A stretch of DNA of 64,000 bases from Natrinema sp. HArc-T2. GTDB taxonomy: Archaea > Halobacteriota > Halobacteria > Halobacteriales > Natrialbaceae. The translations under genes and the position numbers were made by a program. Each line of letters opens with the position of its first letter. Position 1 is the stretch's first letter. The stretch is taken from the NCBI RefSeq assembly GCF_041821085.1, contig NZ_JBGUAZ010000001.1:124001-188000 (forward strand). Direction: 5' to 3'. Shown here in pieces: positions 33,852-43,159 of the stretch. Under the pieces are notes generated by a model that was not told the DNA's origin, did no database searches, and saw only the letters and a program-made list of their open reading frames with translations.

Positions 33852-33983
33852 ATGTCCTGCCGACACTCTCGGCGGACCGACTATCGCTCACGCGATCCTC
33901 ACGACACCGGGCGAGTATCTATCAGATACTATGGCTATTGGCTGTTGATCGCCAGTATCGCATCCGACAGAATCGGCCTGTGA
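33852..33983 (+). CDS. Doubtful 43-aa frame ending on repeat copy F
   Basis: Frame starting MSCRHSRRTDYRS with one short hydrophobic run (YYGYWLLIASIA). It is noted because its TGA at 33981-33983 is exactly the left tip of copy F, as in confirmed cases. It has no suitably placed promoter and no known relatives, so it may be chance. Confidence 0.2.
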   Translation: MSCRHSRRTDYRSRDPHDTGRVSIRYYGYWLLIASIASDRIGL

Positions 33984-34065
33984 GATGGTCTGCGGTACCG
34001 ATGTCCCGGTGTAACCGAATGGCGGTCACGGTCCTCCTGGATCCTACTGACAGGAGTCCGTATGA
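33981..34065 (+). repeat. Palindromic intergenic element, copy F
   Basis: 85 bp with both outer arms (TGAGATGGTCTGCGGTA on the left, TGACAGGAGTCCGTATGA on the right) and a partly decayed inner stem. The right tip is 11 nt from the phosphoribosyltransferase stop. Confidence 0.8.
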
Positions 34066-34076
34066 GCCAGGTCCGG

Positions 34077-34784
34077 CTACGAGACCGACTCGCCTGCGAG
34101 CGTCCACCCGTCGACCCCAGTCGACTCGAGCACCTCGCGTCGTTCCATCTCGGCGAGGACTTCTGGCAGCCGGTCGGGTTGGGCGATCTCCATCTCCATG
34201 CGGTCGATCCCGTGGAACGCCGCGAGGAAGTGGCGGATCTCCTCGCTCGTGAACGTCTCCTGGTCGGCCTTCTCCATGGCGCTCGAGATCAGATCGATCA
34301 TATCCTCGATGAAGTTCCACGGGTAGACGACCCAGGTCCACTCCTCGAGTTGTTCGCCGACGTAGTCGGGCTGGAACTCACTGGTGCCAAGCAGTTGCAG
34401 CGTCGCGGTGCGGACCTCGCTGGCCTCGCGATCCATGACGTACTCGTAAGCGCGGCTGATCGAGCCGCCGGTGTCGGCGATGTCGTCGATAATGAGGACG
34501 TCCTTGCCTTCGACGCTGCCTTCCGGCATCGGATAGCGAACGGTCGGTTCGTCGGCCTTCTCGGCGGTGCCGACGTAGTGTTCCATCTTCAGACTTGTCA
34601 GGTCATCCAGACCGAGGAAGTCACAGAGACACCGACCCGCGAACCAGCCACCGCGGGCCAGCGCAACGACGACGTCCGGTTCGAACGCGTCGTCGCGCAC
34701 GTCGTCGGCCACGTCTCGGCACAGGCCGTAAATGTACTCCCAGTTGGTTATGGTACAGTCGAAATCGTCCGGTAGATCGGACAT
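34077..34784 (-). CDS. Phosphoribosyltransferase (purine PRTase-like)
   Basis: 235 aa from MSDLPDDFDCTITNWEYIYG; the longer frame adds 21 residues not found in the family. The PRPP-binding motif KDVLIIDDIADTGGSISRA near residues 93-111 is diagnostic, with VVVALARGGWFAGRCLCDFL (PPi loop) before it. The first ~160 residues resemble haloarchaeal Gpt/HGPRT-like enzymes; the C-terminal ~75 residues (FTSEEIRHFLAAFHGIDRME, VLAEMERREVLES) look like a winged-helix extension. That layout suggests a purine-salvage enzyme with a regulatory tail. The substrate base cannot be read. Confidence 0.82.
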   Translation of the reverse strand: MSDLPDDFDCTITNWEYIYGLCRDVADDVRDDAFEPDVVVALARGGWFAGRCLCDFLGLDDLTSLKMEHYVGTAEKADEPTVRYPMPEGSVEGKDVLIIDDIADTGGSISRAYEYVMDREASEVRTATLQLLGTSEFQPDYVGEQLEEWTWVVYPWNFIEDMIDLISSAMEKADQETFTSEEIRHFLAAFHGIDRMEMEIAQPDRLPEVLAEMERREVLESTGVDGWTLAGESVS

Positions 34785-34892
34785 CTGATGGCCACCTACC
34801 CGGTGTCTCGGTCGCGGTCCCCTTAAGTTGGCTGAAACGGGCTTCAATCACGAACCCCAGGTGACCGTGTCGTTCACAGTCGTAGATAGTTA

Positions 34893-34899
34893 TTTATAA
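34893..34899 (+). promoter_or_regulatory. TATA-like box and palindrome upstream of thiC
   Basis: TTTATAA lies 25-31 nt before the thiC ATG and is embedded in the inverted repeat AGTTATTTATAACT (34888-34901), which could be an operator over the TATA box. There is no room for a TPP riboswitch in a leaderless transcript. Confidence 0.45.
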
Positions 34900-34923
34900 C
34901 TCGCTAATACAACCTAGTTATCG

Positions 34924-36369
34924 ATGGCGCAGACACAGCTGCAGGCCGCCCGTGACGGGACGATAACGTCCGCAATGGAACGCATCGCCGAGCGAGAGAA
35001 CCGCGATCCCGAGTTCGTTCGCGAGCAGGTCGCCGACGGACAGGCCGTGATCCCGGCTAACCGACACCACGACGCGCTCGATCCGATGATCATCGGCCGC
35101 GAGTTCGCGACCAAGATCAACGCCAACATCGGCAACAGCGAGACGACGAGCGACCTCGAGACGGAACTCGAGAAACTCCACACCGCGGTCCACTACGGCG
35201 CGGATACGGTGATGGACTTAGGCACCGGCAGCGATCTAGACGAGATCCGCGAGGCCCACGTCGAACACTCGCCGGTGCCACTCGGGACGGTCCCACTGTA
35301 CGAAGCGGTCAAACAGGCCGGCAGTCCCGAGGACATCACGACGGAGTTGCTACTCGAGATCATCGAAAAGCAGGCCGAACAGGGCGTCGACTACATGACG
35401 ATCCACGCGGGGATCGTAGCCGAACACCTGCCGTTGACGGACGGCCGAAAGACGGGGATCGTCTCGCGGGGCGGCTCGATCATGGCCTCGTGGATGGAAG
35501 CACACGGCGAGCAGAACCCGCTGTATCAGGTGTTCCCCGAAATATGTGAAATCTTCGCCGAACACGACGTGACGTTCAGCCTCGGGGACAGCCTCCGGCC
35601 CGGTTGTCTGGCCGACGCCTGCGACGAGGCCCAGTACGCCGAACTCGACACGCTGGGCGAACTCACGCGCGTCGGCTGGGACCACGGCGTGCAGGTGATG
35701 GTCGAGGGGCCGGGCCACGTCCCGATGCACAAGGTCGCCGAAAACGTCGAGCGCCAGCAGGAGGTCTGTGATGGCGCGCCGTTCTACGTCCTCGGCCCGC
35801 TGGTGACCGACATCGCGCCGGGCTACGACCACATCACCAGCGCCATCGGGGCCGCGATGGCGGCACAAGCGGGTGCCGCGATGTTGTGTTACGTCACGCC
35901 GAAAGAACACCTCGGGCTTCCCGAGGAGGATGACGTCCGCGACGGACTGGCGGCCTACCGGATCGCCGCCCACGCCGCCGACGTGGGGACCGAACGGCCC
36001 GGCGCGCGCGACTGGGACGACGCCCTCTCGGAGGCCCGCTACGCGTTCGACTGGCGCGAGCAGTTCGAACTCGCGCTCGATCCCGATCGTGCTCGGTCGT
36101 TCCACGACCAGACGCTGCCTGGCGATAACTACAAGGACGCCCGCTTCTGCTCGATGTGTGGCGCTGAGTTCTGTTCGATGCGGATCGACCAGGATGCGCG
36201 CGAAACCGGGGAAATGGAATCGCTCGCGACAGACGATGGTACCGATCTCGAGACCTCGCCCGCAGCCGAGGTCAATCGACCGCCAGTCGGCACCCACGCC
36301 GCCGGCGACCTGCCGCCGATGGCCGACCACGAAGCTGTCGACGCGCTCGAGGAAGCCGGCGACGACTGA
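34924..36369 (+). CDS. thiC: Phosphomethylpyrimidine synthase ThiC
   Basis: Radical SAM-type enzyme that rearranges aminoimidazole ribotide into the thiamine pyrimidine (HMP-P). 481 aa. Motifs: [93 protein letters not shown], and the C-terminal [4Fe-4S] motif [12 protein letters not shown]. The C-terminal acidic tail of about 60 residues after the cluster is a haloarchaeal addition. The stop TGA (36367-36369) is the tip of repeat copy G. No other thiamine genes lie near. Confidence 0.95.
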   Translation: MAQTQLQAARDGTITSAMERIAERENRDPEFVREQVADGQAVIPANRHHDALDPMIIGREFATKINANIGNSETTSDLETELEKLHTAVHYGADTVMDLGTGSDLDEIREAHVEHSPVPLGTVPLYEAVKQAGSPEDITTELLLEIIEKQAEQGVDYMTIHAGIVAEHLPLTDGRKTGIVSRGGSIMASWMEAHGEQNPLYQVFPEICEIFAEHDVTFSLGDSLRPGCLADACDEAQYAELDTLGELTRVGWDHGVQVMVEGPGHVPMHKVAENVERQQEVCDGAPFYVLGPLVTDIAPGYDHITSAIGAAMAAQAGAAMLCYVTPKEHLGLPEEDDVRDGLAAYRIAAHAADVGTERPGARDWDDALSEARYAFDWREQFELALDPDRARSFHDQTLPGDNYKDARFCSMCGAEFCSMRIDQDARETGEMESLATDDGTDLETSPAAEVNRPPVGTHAAGDLPPMADHEAVDALEEAGDD

Positions 36370-36452
36370 GACGGGCTACTGTACCGAGTTGCCGGTGTAC
36401 CCGCAGTGCGGGTCGCGGTCCCACCGGTACTGACTGACAGAAATCCGTGCGA
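36367..36452 (+). repeat. Palindromic intergenic element, copy G
   Basis: 86 bp starting on the thiC stop codon. The inner loop AGTGCGGGTC and right half-stem GCGGTCCCACCGG are identical to copies B, H and K, but the left half-stem carries three changes. Confidence 0.88.
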
Positions 36453-36558
36453 ACTGGTCCCGCTCGCGGACGGTTTCACAGTTGTATATCAAAATCGAAT
36501 ACAGTCACAGAGAATCGACCTCGTCTTTATCCGATATACTGTGGACGATCCGACAACG

Positions 36559-37902
36559 ATGGCTCCCCGACGGCGGACCGTACTCGCGGCAGTATCGACG
36601 GCGACAGCGTCGGCAGCGGCCGGCTGTACGGACCTGTTCACCGAGCAGACGAGCGACGAAACCGGCGGCTCGACTCCGACTGATGTCGCGACAGCACTGG
36701 TCAACGACCTCGCAAGCGAGGCGTTCGAGCGGGCCAGCGATCGGTTCGTCGAACAGGAACGTGACAGACGTGGCGATCCCGCCCGCCTCGAGCGCCTCTG
36801 GATGGGATACGGCGCGGTCGGCGGCTCGTTCGGCGAAATCGTCGACACGAGCACGACGACGAGGGGAGACTACACGGCGGTCGACCTGACGCTGGCGTTC
36901 AGCCGCGGCGATCATAGCTGTCGTGTCATCGTCGACGGCCAGTCACGGCCCGTCGATTGTGGGATCGCCGACGAGTACGAGCGACCGTCGTACGTCGATC
37001 GGAGCGCGATCGTCACACAGGACGTGTCGCTTTCGGTTACGGGCTGTTCGCTGCCGGGGACCATCACGACGCCCGACGGGAGCACCGGAGACGCCGTCCC
37101 CGGCGTCGTCCTCGTGCACGACGCTGGTGCAGGAACCAGGAACAACGATCGCGGCGGCACGAAGACGTTCATGGATCTGGGGGAGGGACTGGCCTCGAAG
37201 GGCATCGCGACGCTTCGCTACGACAAGCGCATCCCGGCCTGTGAGGTTCAGCCGGGATCGCACACCCTCGACCACGTCACCGTCGACGATGCGCTGGTCG
37301 CCGTCGAGCGGCTCCGAGCCGTCGAGGGCGTCGATCCCGATCGGATCGTCGTCGTCGGGCACGGCCTTGGTGGTCGCGCGACACCGCGGATCGCTGCCCG
37401 AGACGGAACCCTCGCCGGCGTCGCCGGATTGGCCGCGCCGGCACGACCGTATCACGACCTGACGCTCGAGCAACTGGAGTACAAGGTGTCGGTCGGCAGC
37501 CAGACGTGGGACGATCTGGCGACGATCGCCGACCGGTGGGCCGACGAGATCGAGCGAGTTCGAGCGGGGGAGTACGACGCGAGCGAGCAACTGCTCGGGA
37601 AACCCGGCGCGTTCTGGGACAGCCTCGCGGCGTACGACCACCTCGCGACTGCAGCCGAAACCGACGTGCCGATGTACTTCGCACAAGGCGAGCGCGACTT
37701 TCAGGTCACCACGAGCGACGACCTTGAGCGGTGGCGGACCGAACTCGAGGGCAGATCTGTGACGACATTCGAGACGTACGACGGTCTCAACCACCTGTTC
37801 ATGCCGGGCGAGGGGCCGTCGGTAGAGTTCGCCTACGCCGCTCGGAACAACGTCGCCGAGCAGGTCGTCGCCGATCTCGCAGACTGGGTCACAGACCGGT
37901 AG
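36559..37902 (+). CDS. Tat lipoprotein with alpha/beta-hydrolase fold, nucleophile Ser replaced by Gly
   Basis: 447 aa from MAPRRRTVLAAVSTATASAA; twin-arginine signal and lipobox AAAGC (Cys21) predict a lipid-anchored exported protein. An N-terminal DUF3887-like domain (about residues 45-150) precedes a hydrolase domain (PGTITTPDGSTGDAVPGVVL, VVLVHDAGAGTRNNDRGGT). The nucleophile elbow reads VVVGHGLGGRATP: residue 269 is Gly where relatives have Ser (GHSLGG). The other triad parts look intact (Asp in FAQGERDFQV, His in DGLNHLFMPG). It may be an inactive binding protein, or the family assignment of activity does not apply. Start chosen for the signal peptide; the frame is open further upstream into copy G. 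Confidence 0.82.
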   Translation: MAPRRRTVLAAVSTATASAAAGCTDLFTEQTSDETGGSTPTDVATALVNDLASEAFERASDRFVEQERDRRGDPARLERLWMGYGAVGGSFGEIVDTSTTTRGDYTAVDLTLAFSRGDHSCRVIVDGQSRPVDCGIADEYERPSYVDRSAIVTQDVSLSVTGCSLPGTITTPDGSTGDAVPGVVLVHDAGAGTRNNDRGGTKTFMDLGEGLASKGIATLRYDKRIPACEVQPGSHTLDHVTVDDALVAVERLRAVEGVDPDRIVVVGHGLGGRATPRIAARDGTLAGVAGLAAPARPYHDLTLEQLEYKVSVGSQTWDDLATIADRWADEIERVRAGEYDASEQLLGKPGAFWDSLAAYDHLATAAETDVPMYFAQGERDFQVTTSDDLERWRTELEGRSVTTFETYDGLNHLFMPGEGPSVEFAYAARNNVAEQVVADLADWVTDR

Positions 37903-37975
37903 CTGACGGTTCGCGGCTCCGCCAGTCCAGTCGGTCGACCGAGGATTGATACGCCGGTCGACCGACCCACGTCGT

Positions 37976-38875
37976 ATGGAGACGATTCGAGTCTTGCAGG
38001 TCGATGCGTTTACCGATGAACCGCTGACTGGCAATCCGGCGGGCGTCGTGCCGGACGCCGACGGACTCTCGAACGCGCAGATGCAGGCGATCGCCGCCGA
38101 AATGGCCGTCAGCGAGACGGCGTTTCTCCGCTCGAGCGAGCGCGCCGACCACCGGATTCGCTACTTCACCCCCACGCAGGAAGTCGATCTCTGCGGCCAC
38201 GCGACCATCGGAACCTTCGCTCACCTCCGCGATGAGGGACTCGAGCCCGGGACGACGACCCTCGAGACGAACGTCGGCGTCCTCGATATCGAGATTGACG
38301 CCGACGGCACGGTGTGGATGACACAGGACGAGTCGACGATCCGCGAGGTCGATGTCGGCTACGACCGCGTCGCCGACGCGCTGGGCGTCGACCGAGCCGC
38401 GCTCGAGGGCGCGAGCGCTGATCTCCCGCTGGCAGTGGCTTCGACCGGCCTGCCGTTTCTGATCGTCCCGATTACGTATCTCTCGGACGTCGGCAGCGCC
38501 GAGCCGGACATGGCCGCGATCGAAGCGCTGACCGACGCGGTCGACGCGACCGGGATCTATCTCTTTACGTTCGATGCACTCGAGCGCGAATCGACGCTGC
38601 ACGGTCGGATGTTCGCGCCGGGCGCTGGCGTGCCGGAAGACCCCGTCACCGGCACCGCAAGCGGGGCCGTCAGCGCGTACCTCGACCGCTTCGGCGCGTT
38701 CGACGGCGACCTGCCCGAGGAATGCCGCCTCGAGCAGGGCCACTACGTCGATCGACCGGGGACGGTCCGTGTCCGCCTCGGCGACACGGTGCGGGTCGGT
38801 GGCCGCGGGGTGACCGTCCTCGATGGCTCGCTGGCCGTTCCCGACGAGGACGAGGACGATATTCTCGAGGCCTGA
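37976..38875 (+). CDS. PhzF family isomerase-like protein
   Basis: 299 aa, full length, diaminopimelate-epimerase fold with two similar halves. METIRVLQVDAFTDEPLTGN then PAGVV, the catalytic Glu in MAVSETAFLRSS, FTPTQEVDLCGHATIGTFAH, and MFAPGAGVPEDPVTGTASGA in the second half. PhzF-like proteins isomerise or hydrate small cyclic acids; the substrate of archaeal members is unknown. The stop TGA at 38873-38875 is the tip of repeat copy H. Confidence 0.9.
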   Translation: METIRVLQVDAFTDEPLTGNPAGVVPDADGLSNAQMQAIAAEMAVSETAFLRSSERADHRIRYFTPTQEVDLCGHATIGTFAHLRDEGLEPGTTTLETNVGVLDIEIDADGTVWMTQDESTIREVDVGYDRVADALGVDRAALEGASADLPLAVASTGLPFLIVPITYLSDVGSAEPDMAAIEALTDAVDATGIYLFTFDALERESTLHGRMFAPGAGVPEDPVTGTASGAVSAYLDRFGAFDGDLPEECRLEQGHYVDRPGTVRVRLGDTVRVGGRGVTVLDGSLAVPDEDEDDILEA

Positions 38876-38959
38876 GACCGGCTGCTGTCATGGTGTCCCG
38901 GTAGGCCCGCAGTGCGGGTCGCGGTCCCACCGGCACCCACTGACAGAGGGTCCGTATGA
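38873..38959 (+). repeat. Palindromic intergenic element, copy H
   Basis: 87 bp, starting on the PhzF-like gene's stop codon. It shares the loop AGTGCGGGTC with copies B, G and K and has one extra base in the right arm. Confidence 0.88.
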
Positions 38960-39293
38960 TTCCGGACCACACGGACGATCGGTCGGGACCGGTGTTGCCG
39001 ACACAGACGAGCACCCCGACTGTGACCACAGCGGTTCACACTCGCTGTTCTGACTGTGCTCGTTCGGTGGCCGCCCGTCCGCGTGAGCCCGTATCAAACC
39101 ATTCATATCCCTGAGAGTACTCGAGATTGTACACTCACGATAGCTCGCTCGTTTGTGGCGACAGATCGCGGAAATGGCTGCGCTGGCCTCGCTCGACGGC
39201 CAGCTGGCGTCGATCCTCGTTCGCGCTCGAGTTTCGACTCCGAGCGGCTGTTCGCAACCTTCTTTATGCGGTCCACTGTCACTCTCAATAGAG
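38960..39293. other. Upstream region of ppsA
   Basis: No gene. Near 39114-39135 there is a GAGTACTC palindrome followed by TACTCGAGATTGTAC, weakly similar to the TACT-spacer-AGTA sites of the haloarchaeal sugar regulator TrmB, but about 140 bp from the TATA box. Otherwise nothing recognised. Confidence 0.3.
39263..39268 (+). promoter_or_regulatory. TATA-like box of ppsA
   Basis: TTTATG, 26-31 nt before the ATG at 39294. It supports that start over the in-frame ATG at 39153. Confidence 0.5.
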
Positions 39294-41624
39294 ATGGCTG
39301 TACTCTGGCTGGACGAGATCGGTGCCGGCGACCTCGAGAAGGTCGGCGGGAAAGGTGCCTCCCTGGGCGAGCTTACGGGTGCGGGGCTACCCGTTCCACC
39401 GGGATTCGTCGTAACCGCCGGGACTTATCGTTCGTTTATCGAAGAAGCCGAAATCGACGAGGAACTGTTCGCAGCCGTCGACGTCGACGTCGATGACTCG
39501 GCCGCGCTGGCTGACGCTGCAGACCGCGCACAGGAACTCATCCTCGAGACGCCGTTCCCCGACGACCTTCGCGAGGAAATCGTCGAGAGCTACCGCGAGG
39601 TCGGCAACGGCGAGGCGTTCGTCGCCGTTCGATCGTCGGCGACCGCCGAAGACCTGCCCGATGCATCGTTCGCGGGCCAGCAGGAGACCTTCCTCAACGT
39701 CACCGAGGACGAGCTCCTGAAGCGCGTTCGCGAGTGCTGGGCGTCGCTGTTCACCCAGCGGGCGATCTACTACCGACAGGAACAGGGCTTCGACCACTCC
39801 GTCGTCAACATCGCGGTCGTCGTCCAGCAGATGGTCGACGCCGAGAAGTCGGGCGTGATGTTCACGAGCCACCCCTCGACCGGCGATCCAACGATGATCA
39901 TCGAGGCCGCGTGGGGACTCGGCGAAGCCGTCGTCTCCGGTGCCGTCTCGCCGGACAATTACATCATCGATCGCTCGGACCGGTCGATGGACGTCACCGT
40001 CGCCGAGAAGAAGGTGATGCACGAAAAAGACGAGGAGACCGGCCAGACCGTCGAGCGCGAGGTCCCCGAGGACAAGCGAACGGCACGGGTTCTCGACGCC
40101 GAGGAGATCGACGAGCTCATGGATCTCGGCGAGCGCGTCGAGGATCACTACGGCGAGCCACAGGACGTCGAGTGGGCGATCGTCGATGGCGACGTGTACA
40201 TGCTGCAGTCGCGACCGATCACGACGATCGATGAGGCCGACACCGACGCCGCGGCAACCGCCGACGCCTCGAAAGGCGTGACCGACGGCAGCGGTAGCGT
40301 TCAGGCCGCTGAGGCTAGCGACACTGACGCTGCTGAGGCGGGTGGCTCCGGCGACGTGCTTGTCGACGGACTCGGCTCGAGTCCCGGCACCGTCAGCGGT
40401 CCCGCGCGGATCGTTACCAAACTTGACGACCTCGCGAAGGTCGGCGAAGGCGACGTGATCGTCACCGAGATGACGATGCCCGATATGGTGCCCGCGATGA
40501 AACGCGCCTCGGGGATCATCACCGACGAGGGTGGCATGACCAGCCACGCCGCCATCGTCTCCCGCGAACTGGGCGTCCCCGCCATCGTCGGGACGACCAA
40601 CGCGACGACCACCTTGGAAGACGGGCAGGTCGTCACGCTCGACGGAGACAAGGGTGCCGTCCTCGAGGGCTCGACGGTCGAACCCGACGAGGAGACCGAG
40701 CCGGTCGAGGAGGTCCGGCCGCAGTCGCCGGTCAAGCCGATGACCGCGACGGAGGTCAAAGTCAACGTCTCCATTCCTGAAGCCGCCGAACGCGCGGCCG
40801 CGACGGGTGCCGACGGCGTCGGCCTGCTGCGGACCGAGCACATGATCCTCTCGCTGAACCAGACCCCCGAGAAGTTCATCGAGGAAAACGGCACGGACGC
40901 CTACATCACGGAACTCGTCGAAGGCATCCGCGGCGTCGCCGACGAGTTCTATCCGCGCCCCGTCCGCGTGCGCACGCTCGACGCACCAACCGACGAGTTC
41001 CGCCAGCTCGAGGGCGGCACGGACGAACCCGAGGAACACAACCCGATGCTGGGTTACCGGGGCATCCGCCGCTCGCTCGACCGGACCGATATCTTCGCCC
41101 ACGAACTCGAGGCCTTTTGCCGGCTCTACGAGCTGGGCTACGACAACGTCGAGATCATGTTCCCGCTGGTCAACGACGCCGAGGACGTCTATCAGGCCAA
41201 AGCGTGCATGAAAGAGGCCGGCATCGACCCCGAGAAGCGCCGCTGGGGAGCGATGATCGAGACGCCTGCCGCCGCGCTGTCAGTCGAGGAGATGGCCGAG
41301 GCGGGCATCGACTTCGCCTCCTTCGGGACCAACGACCTGACTCAGTATACGCTCGCGGTCGACCGGAACAACGAGAACGTCGCCGACCGCTTCGACGAAC
41401 TCCACCCTTCCGTGTTGCGCCTGATCGGGAACGTCATCGAAACCTGCCGCGAACACGACATCGACACGAGCATCTGCGGGCAGGCAGGCTCCAAACCCCA
41501 GATGGTCCAGTACCTCGTCAACGAGGGAATCAGCTCCATCTCCGCGAACATCGACGCCGTCCGCGACGTCCAACACGAGGTCAAACGCGTCGAACAGAAG
41601 CTGTTGCTCGATTCGGTCCGTTAA
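39294..41624 (+). CDS. ppsA: Phosphoenolpyruvate synthase
   Basis: Pyruvate, water dikinase: makes PEP from pyruvate with ATP, the entry to gluconeogenesis. 776 aa. The ATP-grasp domain comes first (GGKGASLGELTGAGLPVPPG; VRSSATAEDLPDASFAGQQE), then the swivelling phosphohistidine domain with GGMTSHAAIVSRELGVPAIV (His about residue 418), and the C-terminal PEP-utilising barrel (GADGVGLLRTEHMIL; NPMLGYRGIRRSL; SFGTNDLTQYTLAVDRNNEN; ICGQAGSK). A linker rich in Ala/Asp/Ser precedes the His domain. It has its own promoter, and no regulatory partner gene is adjacent. Confidence 0.95.
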   Translation: MAVLWLDEIGAGDLEKVGGKGASLGELTGAGLPVPPGFVVTAGTYRSFIEEAEIDEELFAAVDVDVDDSAALADAADRAQELILETPFPDDLREEIVESYREVGNGEAFVAVRSSATAEDLPDASFAGQQETFLNVTEDELLKRVRECWASLFTQRAIYYRQEQGFDHSVVNIAVVVQQMVDAEKSGVMFTSHPSTGDPTMIIEAAWGLGEAVVSGAVSPDNYIIDRSDRSMDVTVAEKKVMHEKDEETGQTVEREVPEDKRTARVLDAEEIDELMDLGERVEDHYGEPQDVEWAIVDGDVYMLQSRPITTIDEADTDAAATADASKGVTDGSGSVQAAEASDTDAAEAGGSGDVLVDGLGSSPGTVSGPARIVTKLDDLAKVGEGDVIVTEMTMPDMVPAMKRASGIITDEGGMTSHAAIVSRELGVPAIVGTTNATTTLEDGQVVTLDGDKGAVLEGSTVEPDEETEPVEEVRPQSPVKPMTATEVKVNVSIPEAAERAAATGADGVGLLRTEHMILSLNQTPEKFIEENGTDAYITELVEGIRGVADEFYPRPVRVRTLDAPTDEFRQLEGGTDEPEEHNPMLGYRGIRRSLDRTDIFAHELEAFCRLYELGYDNVEIMFPLVNDAEDVYQAKACMKEAGIDPEKRRWGAMIETPAAALSVEEMAEAGIDFASFGTNDLTQYTLAVDRNNENVADRFDELHPSVLRLIGNVIETCREHDIDTSICGQAGSKPQMVQYLVNEGISSISANIDAVRDVQHEVKRVEQKLLLDSVR

Positions 41625-41741
41625 CAGGACAGTACTGTTTCGGCTGCTGATTTTCGACCGGTGCTGGTGTGATCGCTCGAGTGCGACAGCTCTCGAGCGA
41701 GCGGGGAAAAGCCCATCACGTCGGCCACCCTCCGTTCAGCC

Positions 41742-42362
41742 ATGAGCGACCGCTCGGACGAGGTGACCGAGAGCCGGCGGGAGACCGCCACTGACGACCT
41801 CCTCGAGGAGACGGATCGTCTGCTCTCGGAGTCGGATCTCGACGTTGATAACGGATCGTCCGAGTCCGTGGGGGAATCACCGAGCGCGTCGAGCGACGAC
41901 ACGGGCCTGGATTCGCTCACTGGGTTCGATCGCGAGCCGGATGCCGAACCCGCTGGGTCCTCGGACACCGACTCGTCTCGCTCGTGGCTCTCGCCGCTGA
42001 CGTCACGACTCTCACCCGGGCGCTACTTCTCGCCGAAGGAGTACATCGCGCTCGTGCTCTTGCTCGGTGCCGGGTTACTAGCCGGGGCAACCGTGCTGCC
42101 GATCGCCGGGCGTGTGATCGGCACGTTCCTCACCGCCTTTTCCATCGGGCTGGTCGCGTCGAAGCGGCGCTATCTCGAGATGACGACCGCTGGCGTCTCC
42201 GTCGGTGCGGTTGCAGCCGTCCTCAACAATGCGATCCTCACCGTGGCCGGCTCCGGCCAGACGCTCGTCACCATCGGCGCGACCGTGGGGGTTCTCGCCG
42301 CGGTCGGGGGCTACTACTTCGGTCGCGATCTGCGTGACGGACTGGGCCGCGATCTCGAGTGA
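41742..42362 (+). CDS. Haloarchaeal membrane protein with acidic N-terminal domain
   Basis: 206 aa. The first ~95 residues are a Ser/Asp/Glu-rich, probably disordered cytosolic segment. Then come about four hydrophobic segments: YIALVLLLGAGLLAGATVLP, VIGTFLTAFSIGLVASKRRY, GVSVGAVAAVLNNAILTVAG and TIGATVGVLAAVGGYYFGRD. I do not recognise a transport or enzymatic signature. It is followed by a convergent ArsR-type regulator. Confidence 0.7.
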   Translation: MSDRSDEVTESRRETATDDLLEETDRLLSESDLDVDNGSSESVGESPSASSDDTGLDSLTGFDREPDAEPAGSSDTDSSRSWLSPLTSRLSPGRYFSPKEYIALVLLLGAGLLAGATVLPIAGRVIGTFLTAFSIGLVASKRRYLEMTTAGVSVGAVAAVLNNAILTVAGSGQTLVTIGATVGVLAAVGGYYFGRDLRDGLGRDLE

Positions 42363-42387
42363 TTGGGGCCGGAACCCGACCTGCACG

Positions 42388-43059
42388 TCACTCGCTGTTG
42401 TACCCGTTCGTCGTCAGCTCCCAACCCTGTTCGGTCCGGCGAACGACACCGTTGTCGGCCATTACCTCGAGTAAGTCGGCGACGACCTCGCGTGGTGCGC
42501 CGAGGTCCTCACTGAGCTCGCCGACCGATTTGGGCTCTGTCCGAATACTCGCAAGCAGGTCGGCGTAGATCCGGCTTTCCGAGCCGGCTCCGACGGTCTC
42601 GGAGATGCGATCGAGCACGTCGGACAGTCGGCCTTGCACCCACCGCTGGGCCAGCGAGAGTTCGTTTTCGAGTTGCTCGAGCTCTTCGAGGACGGCGAGT
42701 AAGTCGTCGAGATCGTCCGTCTCGTCCCAGGCGACGTCGAGCGAGAGGTGTCGGCAGGCCGTGATATCGAAACTGTTGTTGGCCGGATAGGCGCTCTTGC
42801 TCGCGAAGCCATAGGGAGAGACGGTCACCTCGAGTCTGACGTTACGGGCGATGTGAAAGTACTTCCGTCGCTGGTCGTCGACGTGGCTCTCGATCAGCCC
42901 CGCTTCCTCGAGTTTCCGCAGGTGTTCGATGACCGCCTTGGGACTCACGCCGAGGTAATCAGATATTTCGGTGACGTAACACGGCTTGCGGGCGAGCAAC
43001 CGAAGGATTCGTCTTCGGTTTTCGTTCCCGAGTAAATCCAACAGCGCGGCGGAGTCCAT
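42388..43059 (-). CDS. ArsR-type winged-helix regulator with C-terminal second HTH
   Basis: 223 aa. The N-terminal DNA-binding domain MDSAALLDLLGNENRRRILR, LLARKPCYVTEISDYLGVSP and KAVIEHLRKLEEAGLIES is typical of ArsR-like haloarchaeal regulators. Next is an effector-like middle (FHIARNVRLEVTVSPYGF), a helical stretch (residues about 115-165), and a C-terminal unit that looks like a second winged helix (PKSVGELSEDLGAPREVVAD, LLEVMADNGVVRRTEQGWEL). The ligand and target genes are unknown. It may regulate one of the neighbouring membrane proteins. Confidence 0.85.
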   Translation of the reverse strand: MDSAALLDLLGNENRRRILRLLARKPCYVTEISDYLGVSPKAVIEHLRKLEEAGLIESHVDDQRRKYFHIARNVRLEVTVSPYGFASKSAYPANNSFDITACRHLSLDVAWDETDDLDDLLAVLEELEQLENELSLAQRWVQGRLSDVLDRISETVGAGSESRIYADLLASIRTEPKSVGELSEDLGAPREVVADLLEVMADNGVVRRTEQGWELTTNGYNSE

Positions 43060-43159
43060 TACGCGAGCGTTAGTGATTGGCGCTGAAAAGCGTGTCTGCT
43101 CGAAATACGACCGGGGGTGCGATGGTACGGGACACAGTATCGCGGCTCAAGCCCGTGGC

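Noticed and set aside
34861-34923. Thiamine (TPP) riboswitch before thiC
   Set aside because: The TATA box lies 25-31 nt from the ATG, so the mRNA is probably leaderless; no thi-box sequence is present.
39114-39135. TrmB-type operator upstream of ppsA
   Set aside because: The match to TACT-spacer-AGTA is imperfect and the site is about 140 bp from the TATA box; kept only as a note.
39387-41102. 571-codon minus-strand frame opposite ppsA
   Set aside because: Antisense shadow of a gene with all PEP synthase motifs.
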